A stretch of DNA of 64,000 nt from Bin55 sp965205965 (GTDB taxonomy: Bacteria; Pseudomonadota; Gammaproteobacteria; Pseudomonadales; Azotimanducaceae): assembly GCA_965205965.1 (NCBI GenBank), contig CBDBHT010000006.1, forward strand, positions 496,001-560,000. The letters run 5' to 3'. Made by a program: the position numbers and the translations under genes. Of this stretch, positions 26,956 to 37,078 are shown in pieces (the stretch's first letter is position 1; every line of letters starts with the position of its first letter). Below the pieces are notes generated by a model. It had not been told where the DNA came from. It saw only the letters and a program-made list of their open reading frames with translations, and searched no databases.

Positions 26956-27044
26956 CGCAAGGTCTCCTTCGATATGTATCTTAACTCATTGAATGATATC
27001 GAATTATAGGAGTCTTGCTGTTTTACTCGTGCATTATCCGGGCT

Positions 27045-27627
27045 AGCCCGCGCGACTCGCAGCCACTGGAAGATCGAGAACGAGACCTTTAACATGCTGA
27101 AGAACTAGGGCTACGAGTTGGAACACAACTTCGGGCACGGGCGGGCACCAGCATCTGGCCACCATGCTGTTGCTGGTGTTCCTGCTCGACCCGTTGCAGG
27201 AGTTGTGCTGCCCGCTTGTTCCAAGACGCACTAGCGAAGGCCGCGACCCTGCCGTTACGCGCTGTGTGTGGGAACCATTGCGCTTGCACCTGACTCTCAT
27301 GCCGTTGTCCCTGGCTAAGCGTGAACGGTATCTGTTCACCGAGCGGCCGTCGCATGTCATCACACCAGCCATCGATACTTCCTGAACCCGCGCGTTGGGA
27401 CCACCTGCCAAGCAACCTCCAAACAGACGGCTGAGGGGTACCGCTCGAACGGTGGGAGCGCACGGCGTCCGCGTCTCGTGGGCCGCACGGGACGCAACGT
27501 CCCTTCACGGAGGCTGAAAGAGCCGAATTCAGAGGGGTAAGACCCGCTTCGCGGCACGTCGCAACACCTCGATCGTCCGAAAGCCGTGAGCAAGACCCAA
27601 ATTCCGTTCACGGAATAATTTTTTTCT
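27045..27627 (+). pseudogene. IS4-c transposase C-terminus and right end
   Basis: Plus-strand fragments such as 'WKIENETFNMLKN', 'LLLVFLLDPLQELCCPL' and 'LFTERPSHVITPAIDTS' match IS4-c, with several indels and a stop at 27106. The degenerate tip faces the cadherin-repeat gene, whose stop is only 11 bp away. The left part of the element is absent. Confidence 0.8.
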
Positions 27628-27637
27628 GAACAAAGTG

Positions 27638-30600
27638 CTACGTTCCTATTTCTACGGTAATTTCTGACGCCACTACATCTGCAAAAGGCTGCGCCACCGC
27701 GGAGTACCCTTCTCCTGGTGCCAGACAAGCATTGCCATCGGATATCATGCGCTCAGCAAGGTCTACAGGTTGCCGCAATGGTTCCGACTCTTTGACTCCT
27801 AGTTCCGGGTCTTTTAGCGGATTGATGATTTCCAGCTCGTCCACGCGAGCATTTTCAAGCCGTGACGTTATTGCGTCTGAAGACAAATTTGCGACTGGAT
27901 GATGTCCTGCTCCTGACCCCTGATCAGTACCACTTACAACAACTTTCTCAACTCCGATAGTTTGATCCACTCGTTCCAGATTCTCGATTTCAGATCCCTT
28001 GTCCGGCAATGGAGCCAAAGTCTCTGACTCGTTCATCGAACTTTCATCAAACGAGGCAAAATTAGGTGTATTCTTAGTTGCAGACAAGAAATCAAGTTGA
28101 GATGCGGAGTTGGCGGCCTCATCATCGTCGATTGCTCCCCCTGCCATAGAATACATACTTACGATCGAGCTAGATTCTCCTGGCCCCGGACCAGCACTAT
28201 CTGAAACAGTATTCTTAGCTTCGACAGGTTGATTCGCCGGCTCGGAATCTTCGATTCTAGACTCCTCGGTTTGTGATAAAATGGAGTCACCTGACTCGTT
28301 CGTCAGAGGCTTGTAGCCTTCTACACCATCATCTTCGATATTTATCGTGACCGTTACTTCAGTGTCTATTGAATCATCCGATGCAGTGATCGTCAATGAA
28401 AAGGTCTCGGGTAGATTGACAGAGTCGCTGCCACTTCCTACATATGTAATCTGTCCATTTGAACTGATTTGGAACAGATTACTATTTGTTCCAGCAATCG
28501 AGTAGGTTATTATATCATCATTGTCGGGATCCGTCGCAGATACGGGGCCAACCGTGACAGGGGTTACGCTACCGTCCGCGTCCCCATCAAGCTCGAACTC
28601 GTACGCATCGGCCGCGAACACAGGTGCCTCGTTGACGTTGGTAACGTTCACCGTGACGGTTGCTTGCGACGACGTGTTCTCGTCGCTCGCCCGCACCGTC
28701 AACGTAAAGCTTTCACGCCCCCCCCCCTCAAAGTCCTCGCCGGTGCCGACGTAGGTGATAGCCCCGGTCTCGTCATTGATTGCGAACAGCCCGTCCCCGT
28801 TGCCGGACACTATCGAGTACGTTACCGTATCATTATCGGGGTCCGTCGCGGACACGGTGTCAACCGCAACGGCACTATTGCTCCCGTCCTCGTTTTCAGC
28901 GAGGGTGAACACATAATTCTCGTGCGAGAACACGGGGGGTTGGTTGCTGTCGTCGACGTCGGTGACATTTATCGTGACGGTTGCCTGCGTCGCGCGCTCT
29001 CCGTCGCTCGCTCGCACCGTCAATATGAAGGTTGTGTTATCAGATTCGAAGTCCTCGCCGGTGCCGACGTAGGTGATAGCCCCGGTCTCGTCATTGATTG
29101 CGAACAGCCCGTCCCCGTTGCCGGACACTATCGAGTACGTTACCGTATCATTATCGGGGTCCCTTGCGGATACGGTGCCAACCGCAACGGCGATGCTGCT
29201 CCCGTCCTCGTTTTCAGCGAGGATGAACGAATAATCGTCGTTCGAGAACACGGGAGGCTCGTTGACGTCGGTGACTCTCACTCTGACAGTTGTCTGCGTC
29301 GACAGGCTCCCATCGCTCACCCGCACCGTCAACGTGAATCCCGGATGATTTCCGAAGTGCTCGCCGCTGCCCACGTAGGTAATGGTGCCAGCACTGGCAT
29401 TGATTTTGAACAGTCCGGAATTGTTACCGGATACTATCGAGTACCTCAGCGTACTATTGGCGTCGGGATCCGTCGCGGAGACCCTACCGATCGGAAGGGC
29501 GTGGTCGCTACCGTCAGCGTTTTCAGGAAGAGTAAACGAGTAACTGTCGGACGCGAACTCAGGTGCCTCGTTGACGTTGGTGACCTTCACCGTGACGGTC
29601 GTCCGCGTCGACAGGGTCCCGTCGCTCGCTTGCACCGTCAACGTGAAATTTGCGTTGTCGGCCTCGAAGTTTTCGCCGTTGCCCACGTAGGTGATGGCTC
29701 CGGTCTCATCATCGATTTCGAACATCTTGGCATCGTTGCCGGACACTATCGAGTACCTCACCGTATTATTGGCGTCGGGGTCCGTCGCGGACACGGTGCC
29801 AATCGCGATGGCATCATCGCTGCCATCGGTATTCTCAGCAAGAGTGAACGAATAGCCGTCGGACGCGAACTTAGGTGCCTCGTTGACGTCGGTGATGCTC
29901 ACCGTGACGGTCGTCCGCGTCGACAGGTCCCCGTCGCTTGCCTGCACCGTCAACGTGAAACTTGCGTGGCCCTCGAAGTTTTCGCCGTTGCCCACGTAGG
30001 TGATGGCTCCGGTCTCATCATCGATTTCGAACATCTTGGCATCGTTGCCGGACACTATCGAGTACCTCAGCGTACTATCGGCGTCGGGGTCCGCTGCGGA
30101 GACTCTACCGATCGGGATAGCGTGGTCGCTGCCGTCAGCGTTTTCAGGGAAAGTAAACGCATAATTGTCGGACGCAAACTCAGGTGCCTCGTTGACGTTG
30201 GTGACGCTCACCGTGACGCTCGCCTGCGTCGACAGGGTCCCGTCGCTCGCCTGCACCGTCAACGTAAAATCTGCGTTGTCGGCCTCGAAGTTTTCGCCGT
30301 TGCCCACGTAGGTGATGGCTCCAGTCTCGGCATCAATGGCGAACAGTCCGGCATCGTTGCCGGACACTATCGAGTATCTCACCGTATTATCGGCGTCGGG
30401 GTCCGCCGCAGAGACTGCACCAACCGCTACGGCATCATCACTACCATCGGTGTTCTCAGCAAGAGTGAACACATAACTGTCAGACGCGAACTCAGGGGCC
30501 TCGTTAACGTCGGTGACCTCCACCGTGACGGTTACCTCCGTTGACAGGCTCCCATCGCTCGCCCGCACCGTCAACTCAAAATCGTCATGGCCCTCCTCGA

Positions 30601-33163
30601 AGTTCTCACCGGTGCCGACGTAGGTGATGGCTCCGGTCTCGGCATCGATTGCAAACAGCCCGGCCTCGTTGCCGGACACTATCGAGTATCTCACCGTATT
30701 ATTGGCATCGGGATCCGTCGCGGAGACCGTGCCAACCGCTATAGTATCGTCATCGCTACCGTCGACGTTCTCAGCAAGGGCGAACGCATAACTGTCGGAC
30801 GCGAACTCAGGGGCCTCGTTGACGTCGGTGACCTTCACCGTGATGGTCGCTTGCGTCGACAGGGTTCCGTCGCTCGCCCGCACCGTCAACTCAAAATCAC
30901 CATGGCTCTCGAAGTTCTCACCGGTGCCGACGTAGGTGATGGCTCCGGTCTCGGCATCGATTGCAAACAGCCCGGCCTCGTTGCCGGACACTATCGAGTA
31001 CCTCACCGTACTCCCGGCGTCGGGGTCCGTCGCAGAGACCATACCAACCGCCATGGCATCGTCGCTGCCGTCGGCGTTCTCGGCAAGAGTGAACGCATAA
31101 CTGTCGGACGCGAACTCGGGCACCTCGTTGACGTTGGTGACGCTCACCGTGACGCTCGCCTCCGTCGACAGACTCCCATCGCTCGCTCGTACCGTCAACG
31201 TGAAATCTGCGTCGACGGCCTCGAAGTCCTCGCCGGTGCCGACGTAGGTGATAGATCCGGTCTCGGCATCGATTGCGAACAGCCCGGCCTCGTTGCCGGA
31301 CACTATCGAGTACCTCACCGTACTCCCGGCGTCGGGATCCGTCGCAGAAACGCTACCAACCGCAACGACATCAGCACTGCCATCGGCGTTCTCAGCAAGA
31401 GTGAACGCATAACTGTCGGACGCAAACTCAGGCTTTTCATCAACGTCGGTCACCGTCACCGTGACGATCTTCTGCGTCGACAGGCTCCCATCGCTCGCCT
31501 GCACCGTCAGCTCAAACCCCTCGTGACCCTCGAAGTCCTCGCCGTTGCCCATGTAGGTGATGGCTCCGGTCTCATCATCGATTTTGAACAGCTTGGCATC
31601 GTTGCCGGACACTATCGAGTACTTCACCGTATTATTGGCGTCTGGGTCCGTCGCGGACACGGTGCCAATCGCGATGGCATCATCGCCGCTGCCATCATCA
31701 CCGCTGCCATCGGTATTCTCGACAAGAGTGAATGAATAGCCGTCGTCGGACGCAAACTTAGGTGTCTCGTTGACGTCGGTGGTCTTCACCGTGACGGTCG
31801 TCTGCGTCGACAAGATCCCATCGCTCGCCTGCACCGTCAGCTCAAACCCCTCGTGACCCTCGAAGTTCTCGCCGGTACCCACGTAAGTGATAGCCCCGGT
31901 ACTAGCATCAATGCTGAACAAGCCGTCATCATTGCCGCCTATGATCGAATAAGTAAGCACACTGTTGGCATCTGCGTCTTCGGCTACTATCGTACCGACG
32001 TTCACACCTTCAACATCGTCGACGGCGTTTTCTTCAATCGAAAAAGTATAGGACTCCAATGCAAACTCAGGCGCAGCATTAACCGTACCCGTTGGTTGAT
32101 TGCCATCCGAACCCGAGGAGGAAGAACCTCCTGCACCCCCACCACCTCCAGTCTCCGAAGGATCGCCGCCTACCGATGGATCTACCGTTGTCGGCGGCGT
32201 ATCACCTCCATTGGAGGACGATTGCGGTTGAACCGAAACCCCGTCAGCACCATTAACGCCATCATTTGCACCACTATTATTAGCATCGTCTCCGTCTGAA
32301 CGCTTCTGTTCCTCCAAGATGGCGCGAATTTTATCGAGGGACTCTTGAAACTGAATATCCTCAAGCAACTTCTCAATGCGCTCGTCTCCCCCATCGTAAA
32401 CGCTAGTGCTACCGGAAGGGGTGACCACCAGAAATTCTCCCGAATCATCCAACGTGTACTCATGGCCATCGGGCATTTTGACAACTATGGAACCGTCAAC
32501 GAGCGTAATCTCTACCGTGCCGATGTTGTCAACCTCAACGACCAGCGTGGTTCCCCGAATCCCGATCGTGCCAACCAGTGCCCGAATGCTCACGTTCTCG
32601 GGGTCCGTCTTTCCGATCTCTCCAGTTCGGGTAGCCATGACCCCTTGCAGTATCGTAAGTGCGCTGATTCCTAAGCCTGTCTCCGGATCAAACACAAATT
32701 CGTCAAGCAACAGGCGACTGTTCTGCGACAGATTGATGGTCGTCCCATCGCTTAAAACAAGACCGAGCACGCCATCCTCGTCCGTTTCAATTAAGGAGTC
32801 CTGAAAAACCGAATCGCCTTCCACCAAAGTAACCACTACGCCTCCAGCAAGGGTCGCGGTCGCTCCCCCCTCAAGCAACACGACTTGACCAATCGGAGTA
32901 CCTAGGCCACCTTCGGCTACGGACGACATCGCCTCCGCAATTGAGATAACTATATCGCTGGATACCACGGTGCCATCAGCACTAACGAGATCTGGTGGAC
33001 TACTCAGATCAAAATAACCCTGAACGATTACGGTTGTACCGTCTGGGCCCGATAGGACCAAATCGTTGCCGACCTGCTCGTAATCGGCTACAAGAATTAA
33101 GTTGCCGTTCGGAATCAGAAAATTCGTTGAGCTACCGTCTACGGTTAAGATTGTTGTGGTCAA
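27638..33163 (-). CDS. Giant FecR-domain protein with twelve cadherin-like repeats
   Basis: An 1841-residue acidic surface protein. Residues ~90-240 form a FecR-like domain ('SVFQDSLIETDEDGVLGLVL', 'VSIRALVGTIGIRGTTLVVE'), then a charged helix, then a Gly/Ser/Pro linker to ~360. Twelve tandem cadherin-type domains of about 103 residues follow, each with 'FASDSYAFTLAENADGS', 'SATDPDA', 'GAITYVGTGENFE' and 'LTVRASDG' blocks carrying DxD/DxN calcium-binding pattern. A low-complexity acidic tail covers ~1610-1841. No Sec signal is seen, fitting type I secretion; no RTX nonapeptides. Start is TTG 33163 with GAGAGGAG upstream. It is a probable adhesin, and the operon at 11459 a likely exporter. The stop is 11 bp from an IS4-c tip, so the C-terminus may be altered. 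Confidence 0.9.
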   Translation of the reverse strand: MTTTILTVDGSSTNFLIPNGNLILVADYEQVGNDLVLSGPDGTTVIVQGYFDLSSPPDLVSADGTVVSSDIVISIAEAMSSVAEGGLGTPIGQVVLLEGGATATLAGGVVVTLVEGDSVFQDSLIETDEDGVLGLVLSDGTTINLSQNSRLLLDEFVFDPETGLGISALTILQGVMATRTGEIGKTDPENVSIRALVGTIGIRGTTLVVEVDNIGTVEITLVDGSIVVKMPDGHEYTLDDSGEFLVVTPSGSTSVYDGGDERIEKLLEDIQFQESLDKIRAILEEQKRSDGDDANNSGANDGVNGADGVSVQPQSSSNGGDTPPTTVDPSVGGDPSETGGGGGAGGSSSSGSDGNQPTGTVNAAPEFALESYTFSIEENAVDDVEGVNVGTIVAEDADANSVLTYSIIGGNDDGLFSIDASTGAITYVGTGENFEGHEGFELTVQASDGILSTQTTVTVKTTDVNETPKFASDDGYSFTLVENTDGSGDDGSGDDAIAIGTVSATDPDANNTVKYSIVSGNDAKLFKIDDETGAITYMGNGEDFEGHEGFELTVQASDGSLSTQKIVTVTVTDVDEKPEFASDSYAFTLAENADGSADVVAVGSVSATDPDAGSTVRYSIVSGNEAGLFAIDAETGSITYVGTGEDFEAVDADFTLTVRASDGSLSTEASVTVSVTNVNEVPEFASDSYAFTLAENADGSDDAMAVGMVSATDPDAGSTVRYSIVSGNEAGLFAIDAETGAITYVGTGENFESHGDFELTVRASDGTLSTQATITVKVTDVNEAPEFASDSYAFALAENVDGSDDDTIAVGTVSATDPDANNTVRYSIVSGNEAGLFAIDAETGAITYVGTGENFEEGHDDFELTVRASDGSLSTEVTVTVEVTDVNEAPEFASDSYVFTLAENTDGSDDAVAVGAVSAADPDADNTVRYSIVSGNDAGLFAIDAETGAITYVGNGENFEADNADFTLTVQASDGTLSTQASVTVSVTNVNEAPEFASDNYAFTFPENADGSDHAIPIGRVSAADPDADSTLRYSIVSGNDAKMFEIDDETGAITYVGNGENFEGHASFTLTVQASDGDLSTRTTVTVSITDVNEAPKFASDGYSFTLAENTDGSDDAIAIGTVSATDPDANNTVRYSIVSGNDAKMFEIDDETGAITYVGNGENFEADNANFTLTVQASDGTLSTRTTVTVKVTNVNEAPEFASDSYSFTLPENADGSDHALPIGRVSATDPDANSTLRYSIVSGNNSGLFKINASAGTITYVGSGEHFGNHPGFTLTVRVSDGSLSTQTTVRVRVTDVNEPPVFSNDDYSFILAENEDGSSIAVAVGTVSARDPDNDTVTYSIVSGNGDGLFAINDETGAITYVGTGEDFESDNTTFILTVRASDGERATQATVTINVTDVDDSNQPPVFSHENYVFTLAENEDGSNSAVAVDTVSATDPDNDTVTYSIVSGNGDGLFAINDETGAITYVGTGEDFEGGGRESFTLTVRASDENTSSQATVTVNVTNVNEAPVFAADAYEFELDGDADGSVTPVTVGPVSATDPDNDDIITYSIAGTNSNLFQISSNGQITYVGSGSDSVNLPETFSLTITASDDSIDTEVTVTINIEDDGVEGYKPLTNESGDSILSQTEESRIEDSEPANQPVEAKNTVSDSAGPGPGESSSIVSMYSMAGGAIDDDEAANSASQLDFLSATKNTPNFASFDESSMNESETLAPLPDKGSEIENLERVDQTIGVEKVVVSGTDQGSGAGHHPVANLSSDAITSRLENARVDELEIINPLKDPELGVKESEPLRQPVDLAERMISDGNACLAPGEGYSAVAQPFADVVASEITVEIGT
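28530..32050 (-). repeat. Twelve tandem ~310-bp repeats inside the FecR/cadherin gene
   Basis: Each unit encodes one cadherin-like domain. Units 3 to 9 are the most alike at the nucleotide level, with long shared runs around GACACTATCGAGTA and GACGTAGGTGATGGCTCCGG; outer units are more divergent. Similar inner units point to recent duplication or gene conversion. Repeat number is prone to expansion, contraction and short-read misassembly. Confidence 0.85.
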
Positions 33164-33359
33164 TCGAGTACACTCCTCTCGTTTCTCGTTAACTATTAGG
33201 ATGCAAACATGTACTTAAGGATCTTTAGTTGCGCCCTTCAAATTAATTAATCAAGATAACTAAAAATCAACAATCTGATGTACTAAATCGCATGTAAATT
33301 TTACAAATATTTTTTGCAAACATATTTATGTTTCTGATTTTGAGAGAAACGACATCGGC

Positions 33360-35067
33360 ACCAGAAATTCCCCGTGAACAGAATTTGGGTCTTTGCTCAG
33401 GGCACTCGGACGATCGCGGTGTTGCGATGTGTTGCGAAGCGGGGCTTGCCCCTCTGAATTGTGCCTTTTCAGTCTCTCGTGAAGGAACATTGCATCCCGT
33501 GCGGTCCACGCGGACGCGGGTCTCCCGCCGTTCGAGCGGTGTCCCTCAGCCGTCCGTTCGGATGTCGTTGCTTGGCAGGCGGTCCCAGAGCGGGTTCAGG
33601 AAGTATCGAAAGCGGGTATAACGAAATGCGACGGCCGCTCGGTGAACAGATAGAATTCGCGCCAGCCGGGGAACGGCATGAGGGTCAGGTGCGAGCGCAA
33701 CCGTTCCCACAGTGCGTACCGGGGTCCGGCCTTCGCTAGTGCGGCTTGGAACAGCGGGCAACACAATTCCTGCAACTGATTGATCAGGAACGCCAGCAGC
33801 ATCAGTAGCATCAGCACGGTGGCCAGGATGCTGGTGCCCGTGTCCAAAGTTGTGCTCCAACTCGTAAGCCCTGGTTCTTCAGCGTGTTAAAGGTCTCGTT
33901 CTCGATCTTCCAGCGACTGCGAGCCGCGCAGGCCAGTTCGCTGGCGTTATGCGGATTGAGCGGCAGATCGGTGACCCAGGTGAACGCCCGCCGCGCATCC
34001 TCGCCGGAGCCACGCCGCTCCGAACTCTGCAGCACCTGGACCTTCAGGTCGGGGTTCGCAGCATTCCGTTCCACCTCCGGGACCACGCGCAGCTGGCGGT
34101 CCCGCTCCTGCCCTTCGGGCGAGGGATCCGCAAACCAGGGCGCATCGGAACGATCCAGCTGAGCCTGCAGATGCGGATGGTCGCCCGCCCGAGCCGCCAG
34201 CAGAAAGCGTAGTCCATGCTCCTGCAGCAGCCGGATCTGGGGACCCTGCGAGAACAGCCCATCGGCAATCACGATCAGTTTCATGCGCCGATAGAGCGAA
34301 GCCAGGACCGGAACTAGCCGGGCCCAGGCACCCCGCTCGCAGTCGTTCTTCGTCGAGCCATCCCCGTTGCGAACCGCTGCTATCGCCATCGGCAGCACCT
34401 GCCGCTGATCCGGATGCACCATCACCGCACACAACTGCTGATGGGAGTACGTGGTCAGAACCGTTGCGATGCCGGGCCCGCAGACAGCACGGACCGTGAA
34501 TCCGCTGGGAGGAAAAGGTGCCGGTACCATCCACGGCTACCAGATAATGACCGCGCCACGCCGACATCCGCTGCAGCACCTTGCCGCGCTGGGCGCGTTG
34601 CAGTACCTGCTGAAACGCCCGCCGATACCGCACCGGCGAGATCGGATCCAGGCGACGGCGCAGGGTCGTGTCGCAGGGAACCTGCGCCAGACCGTACAGA
34701 CAACGCAGATTCATCTCCACCACCGAGTGCCGGTGCCTCGTTACATCAAACTGCAGCAGCGAGGCGTGCTTCTCCAGAAACACCGCCAGGACGACCCGAC
34801 ATCAGACAGTCGCCGGTGGAAAACTTCCGCCCGCAAACCTTCTCAACGACCGCCTCAAATACTTCACGAACCACCCGCAGCAATCCGGGCTTGCTCACAT
34901 CCTTGCGCAACTTCAGCGCACCCATCCTTGGATACCTCGTTTGTCTGGTAACTCTATATTAACCTATCATCCACCCTCAAACGATAAGCCTACGCTCTTA
35001 TTATCGCGAAAGCCAATGCGCAAAGCCCATACCTATAGCGGGGTTGGGGCTATACGGGGAATTGCTG
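33360..35067 (-). mobile_element. Chimeric IS4-c/IS4-b element with unlike ends
   Basis: The left end is IS4-c type (CAGAAATTCCCCGTGAACAG at 33360) and the right end IS4-b type (CTATACGGGGAATTGCTG ending at 35067). Total length, about 1.7 kb, equals a whole element. The change-over lies near 33880-33930, inside conserved transposase sequence coding for 'RWKIENETFNTLKN'. The right end runs into 15 G. No target duplication is seen. Confidence 0.8.
33640..34950 (-). pseudogene. Hybrid IS4-b/IS4-c transposase, frameshifted
   Basis: The N-terminal ~300 residues are nearly identical to the IS4-b transposase ('HYLVAVDGTGTFSSQRIHGP', 'KLIVIADGLFSQGPQI'), and the rest matches IS4-c ('WERLRSHLTLMPFPGWREFY'). 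Frameshifts occur near 34460-34530 and 34785-34800 and around 33850. It is probably inactive. Confidence 0.85.
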
Positions 35068-35081
35068 GGGGGGGGGGGGGG
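35067..35081. repeat. Homopolymer of 15 G at the chimeric IS4 end
   Basis: The run begins with the last base of the IS4-b tip. Like the C16 run at 17211, it marks an element junction with no target duplication. Confidence 0.85.
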
Positions 35082-35138
35082 TAAGACGCGACCATGGCGT
35101 GCCATAGCATAGCACGAGCTATTAGTACCGATGCACTT

Positions 35139-35249
35139 GGGCACCTCTATTTACTCGAGGGAAAGAGAAGTAAGCAATCCTCATATCATTAAAAATCATA
35201 CACTTATATCCAGCATGATTCGTCGAAGTGGCAATAAATAGAGGTGTCC
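35139..35249. mobile_element. MITE-3, copy 1 (GGGCACCTCTATTTA tips)
   Basis: 111 bp with inverted tips GGGCACCTCTATTTA and TAAATAGAGGTGTCC. The inner sequence AATCATACACTTATATCC and 'CATGATTCGTCGAA' is shared with the copy at 41430. Such tips resemble IS1595/IS5-type ends in this window. From 35250 to 35565 I see no gene. Confidence 0.7.
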
Positions 35250-35567
35250 AGCTGACACGGATCAAGAACTGCAATTTCCGATGCGTAGGGGATCGTGCCT
35301 AGTGATGATGGATGCAACGACAGTTTGCACCACTGGAACCGTGCGGTAGAGAAGGTGGCTATCGGATCAAGCCGATTCCACCAATTCTCGTTCGGGGAAA
35401 CGTGCCAGAAGAACATAAACGACGCGGGGGCAACGACGGTACGGTACGTCGGGGCGAAGGCATAGGAGACGCAAGCGCGATGCCCTTCCCATGAGTTCCA
35501 TAATGGCCTGCTATTCTACTGTAGTGTCAGCACACTCTAGTAGCCCACCTCCATTGAATTGATAGGT

Positions 35568-36737
35568 TAGTAGAGTATTATAGGTGTTTTCGGATGTCCC
35601 GATGAACAAGGAGAGTTCTGGATGGCTACCATAGAGGTATCGGGTGAAGTTGACGGCGGAAGAACGCGAAGAGTTGAAGGCACTAACGACGAAGGGTCGG
35701 GTATCAGCCCGGAAGCAGACGCATGGGCGTATTCTGTTGCAGTGCGATGAATGTCGGGAGGATGACGGACGGACGGACAGTGCGATTGCGCCGGCGTTGT
35801 GTGGAGGAGGGACTGGAGGCGGTGCTGAACCGGAAGGAGCAGTTGAACCGGCGGGCGAAGGTTCTGGATGGGGAGGCGGAAGCTCGGCTGGTGGCGATCG
35901 CCTGTGGCGATGGCGATCCCCCGGAGGGATATGCGCGGTGGTCGTTGCGCTTGCTCGCGGATCCGCTTGGTGGAGTGCGAGATCGTGGATGGCGTGAGTC
36001 GGGAGACGGTTCGTCGTACGCTAAAAAAAAGCGACCTTAAACCGTGGTTGAAGCAATGCTGGTGCATTCCCCCGAAATCGGATGCGCAGTTTGCGTACGC
36101 CATGGAGGACATCCCTGGAGGTGTATCATCGGGCATACCAGGACGATGAGGTGCTGGTATGCATGGACGAGACCCATCGGCAGCAGGTGAAGGAAGTGCG
36201 GGTTCCACGCCCGACCGAACCCGGAACGCCCAAGAGGTACGACTACGAGTACGAACGCAACGGCGTGAGCAACCTGTTTATGCTGTTCGCACCACTGGAA
36301 GGTTGGCGACGCGTGGACGTGACGAAGCAACGCACGAAAGTCGACTGGGCACAGCAGATCCAACGGTTGGTAGACGAGGACTACCTGGATAAGCGTGTCG
36401 TGCTGGTCATGGACAACTTAAACACGCATGCTCCGGCTTCGCTCTACGAGGCATTCGAGCCGGCCGAGGCGCGGCGCATCGCCGAGCGTCTGGAGATTCA
36501 CTATACGCCCAAGCACGGCAGCTGGCTGAACATGGCCGAAATTGAGATCGGTGCGATGGTCGGCCAATGCCTGAACCGTCGTCTGCCCGACCGCGAAACC
36601 TTACGCCGTGAAGTCGATGCTTGGCAGGAGCGAAGGAACCGCGAAGCCGTGCGAGTGGACTGGCGATTCACGACCGCCGACGCACGGATCAAACTAAAAT
36701 CACTTTACCCATCAATACAAAAGTGATGGCCTACTAG
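35568..36737 (+). mobile_element. IS630-family element
   Basis: Ends TTAGTAGAGTATTATAGG and (inverted) AAAGTGATGGCCTACTAG, next to TA as expected for IS630. It lies directly behind the STAS gene, and its last bases supply that gene's stop codon. Confidence 0.75.
35644..36726 (+). pseudogene. IS630 transposase with N-terminal frameshifts
   Basis: The C-terminal 215 residues are intact, with all three catalytic positions: 'VLVCMDETHRQQV', 'VVLVMDNLNTHAPASLYEAF' and 'GSWLNMAEIEIGAMV'. The N-terminal part is spread over three frames ('VKLTAEEREELKALTTKGRV', 'RRRCVEEGLEAVLNRK', 'WSLRLLADPLGG', 'LKPWLKQCWCIPPKSDAQFA'), so at least two or three indels separate it. Much better preserved than the relic at 10350. 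Confidence 0.88.
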
Positions 36738-37078
36738 TTGTTCATCGTATCAAGAGCTTCTGTAAGGGAAGCGTAAACTGGAATAATCTTTTGAAAGTTG
36801 AGGGTTTCGAAAACTTCCTTAACTGAATCCGAAAGCGAACAAACTACAAGAAGACTGCCTCGCTTCCCAAGTTCCTTGGCTTTTACCAAAACATGTTGCA
36901 AGCCCATACTACAGATATAAGTAAGATTCTCGAAGTTCACTATTATGGCTTGGTCTTCGCTTCGGATTTCGGTATTTAATTCATCCTCAAACTTAGGAGC
37001 GTTTACGCCGTTAAGGCTACCTGCCACACTAATGATTAATGTCTTACCTTCGCGTCTAGCACTCATTTCAATGGTCAC
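36734..37078 (-). CDS. STAS-domain anti-sigma factor antagonist
   Basis: A 114-residue SpoIIAA/RsbV-like protein covering a whole STAS domain. The fold is recognisable by 'LIISVAGSLNGVNAPKFEDE', 'IIVNFENLTYICSMGLQHVL' and 'LLVVCSLSDSVKEVFETLNF'. Ser in 'ICSMGL' is at the position phosphorylated in the family. Such proteins are substrates for PP2C phosphatases like the one at 14436. Start is GTG 37078, one base after the stop of the preceding ORF, so translation is coupled. The stop lies within the IS630 end, so the last residues may be altered. Confidence 0.87.
   Translation of the reverse strand: MTIEMSARREGKTLIISVAGSLNGVNAPKFEDELNTEIRSEDQAIIVNFENLTYICSMGLQHVLVKAKELGKRGSLLVVCSLSDSVKEVFETLNFQKIIPVYASLTEALDTMNN

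Noticed and set aside
28469..30544. A 691-codon open frame on the plus strand within the giant repeat gene (and a 382-codon one at 30587)
   Set aside because: It is antisense to the tandem cadherin repeats. The repeats have a fixed length and codon bias, so an antisense frame stays open by composition. The minus-strand protein has a clear domain structure; the plus-strand one is repetitive nonsense.
28530..32050. CRISPR-like or satellite array
   Set aside because: The periodicity of about 310 bp lies in frame within one coding sequence and encodes cadherin-like domains.
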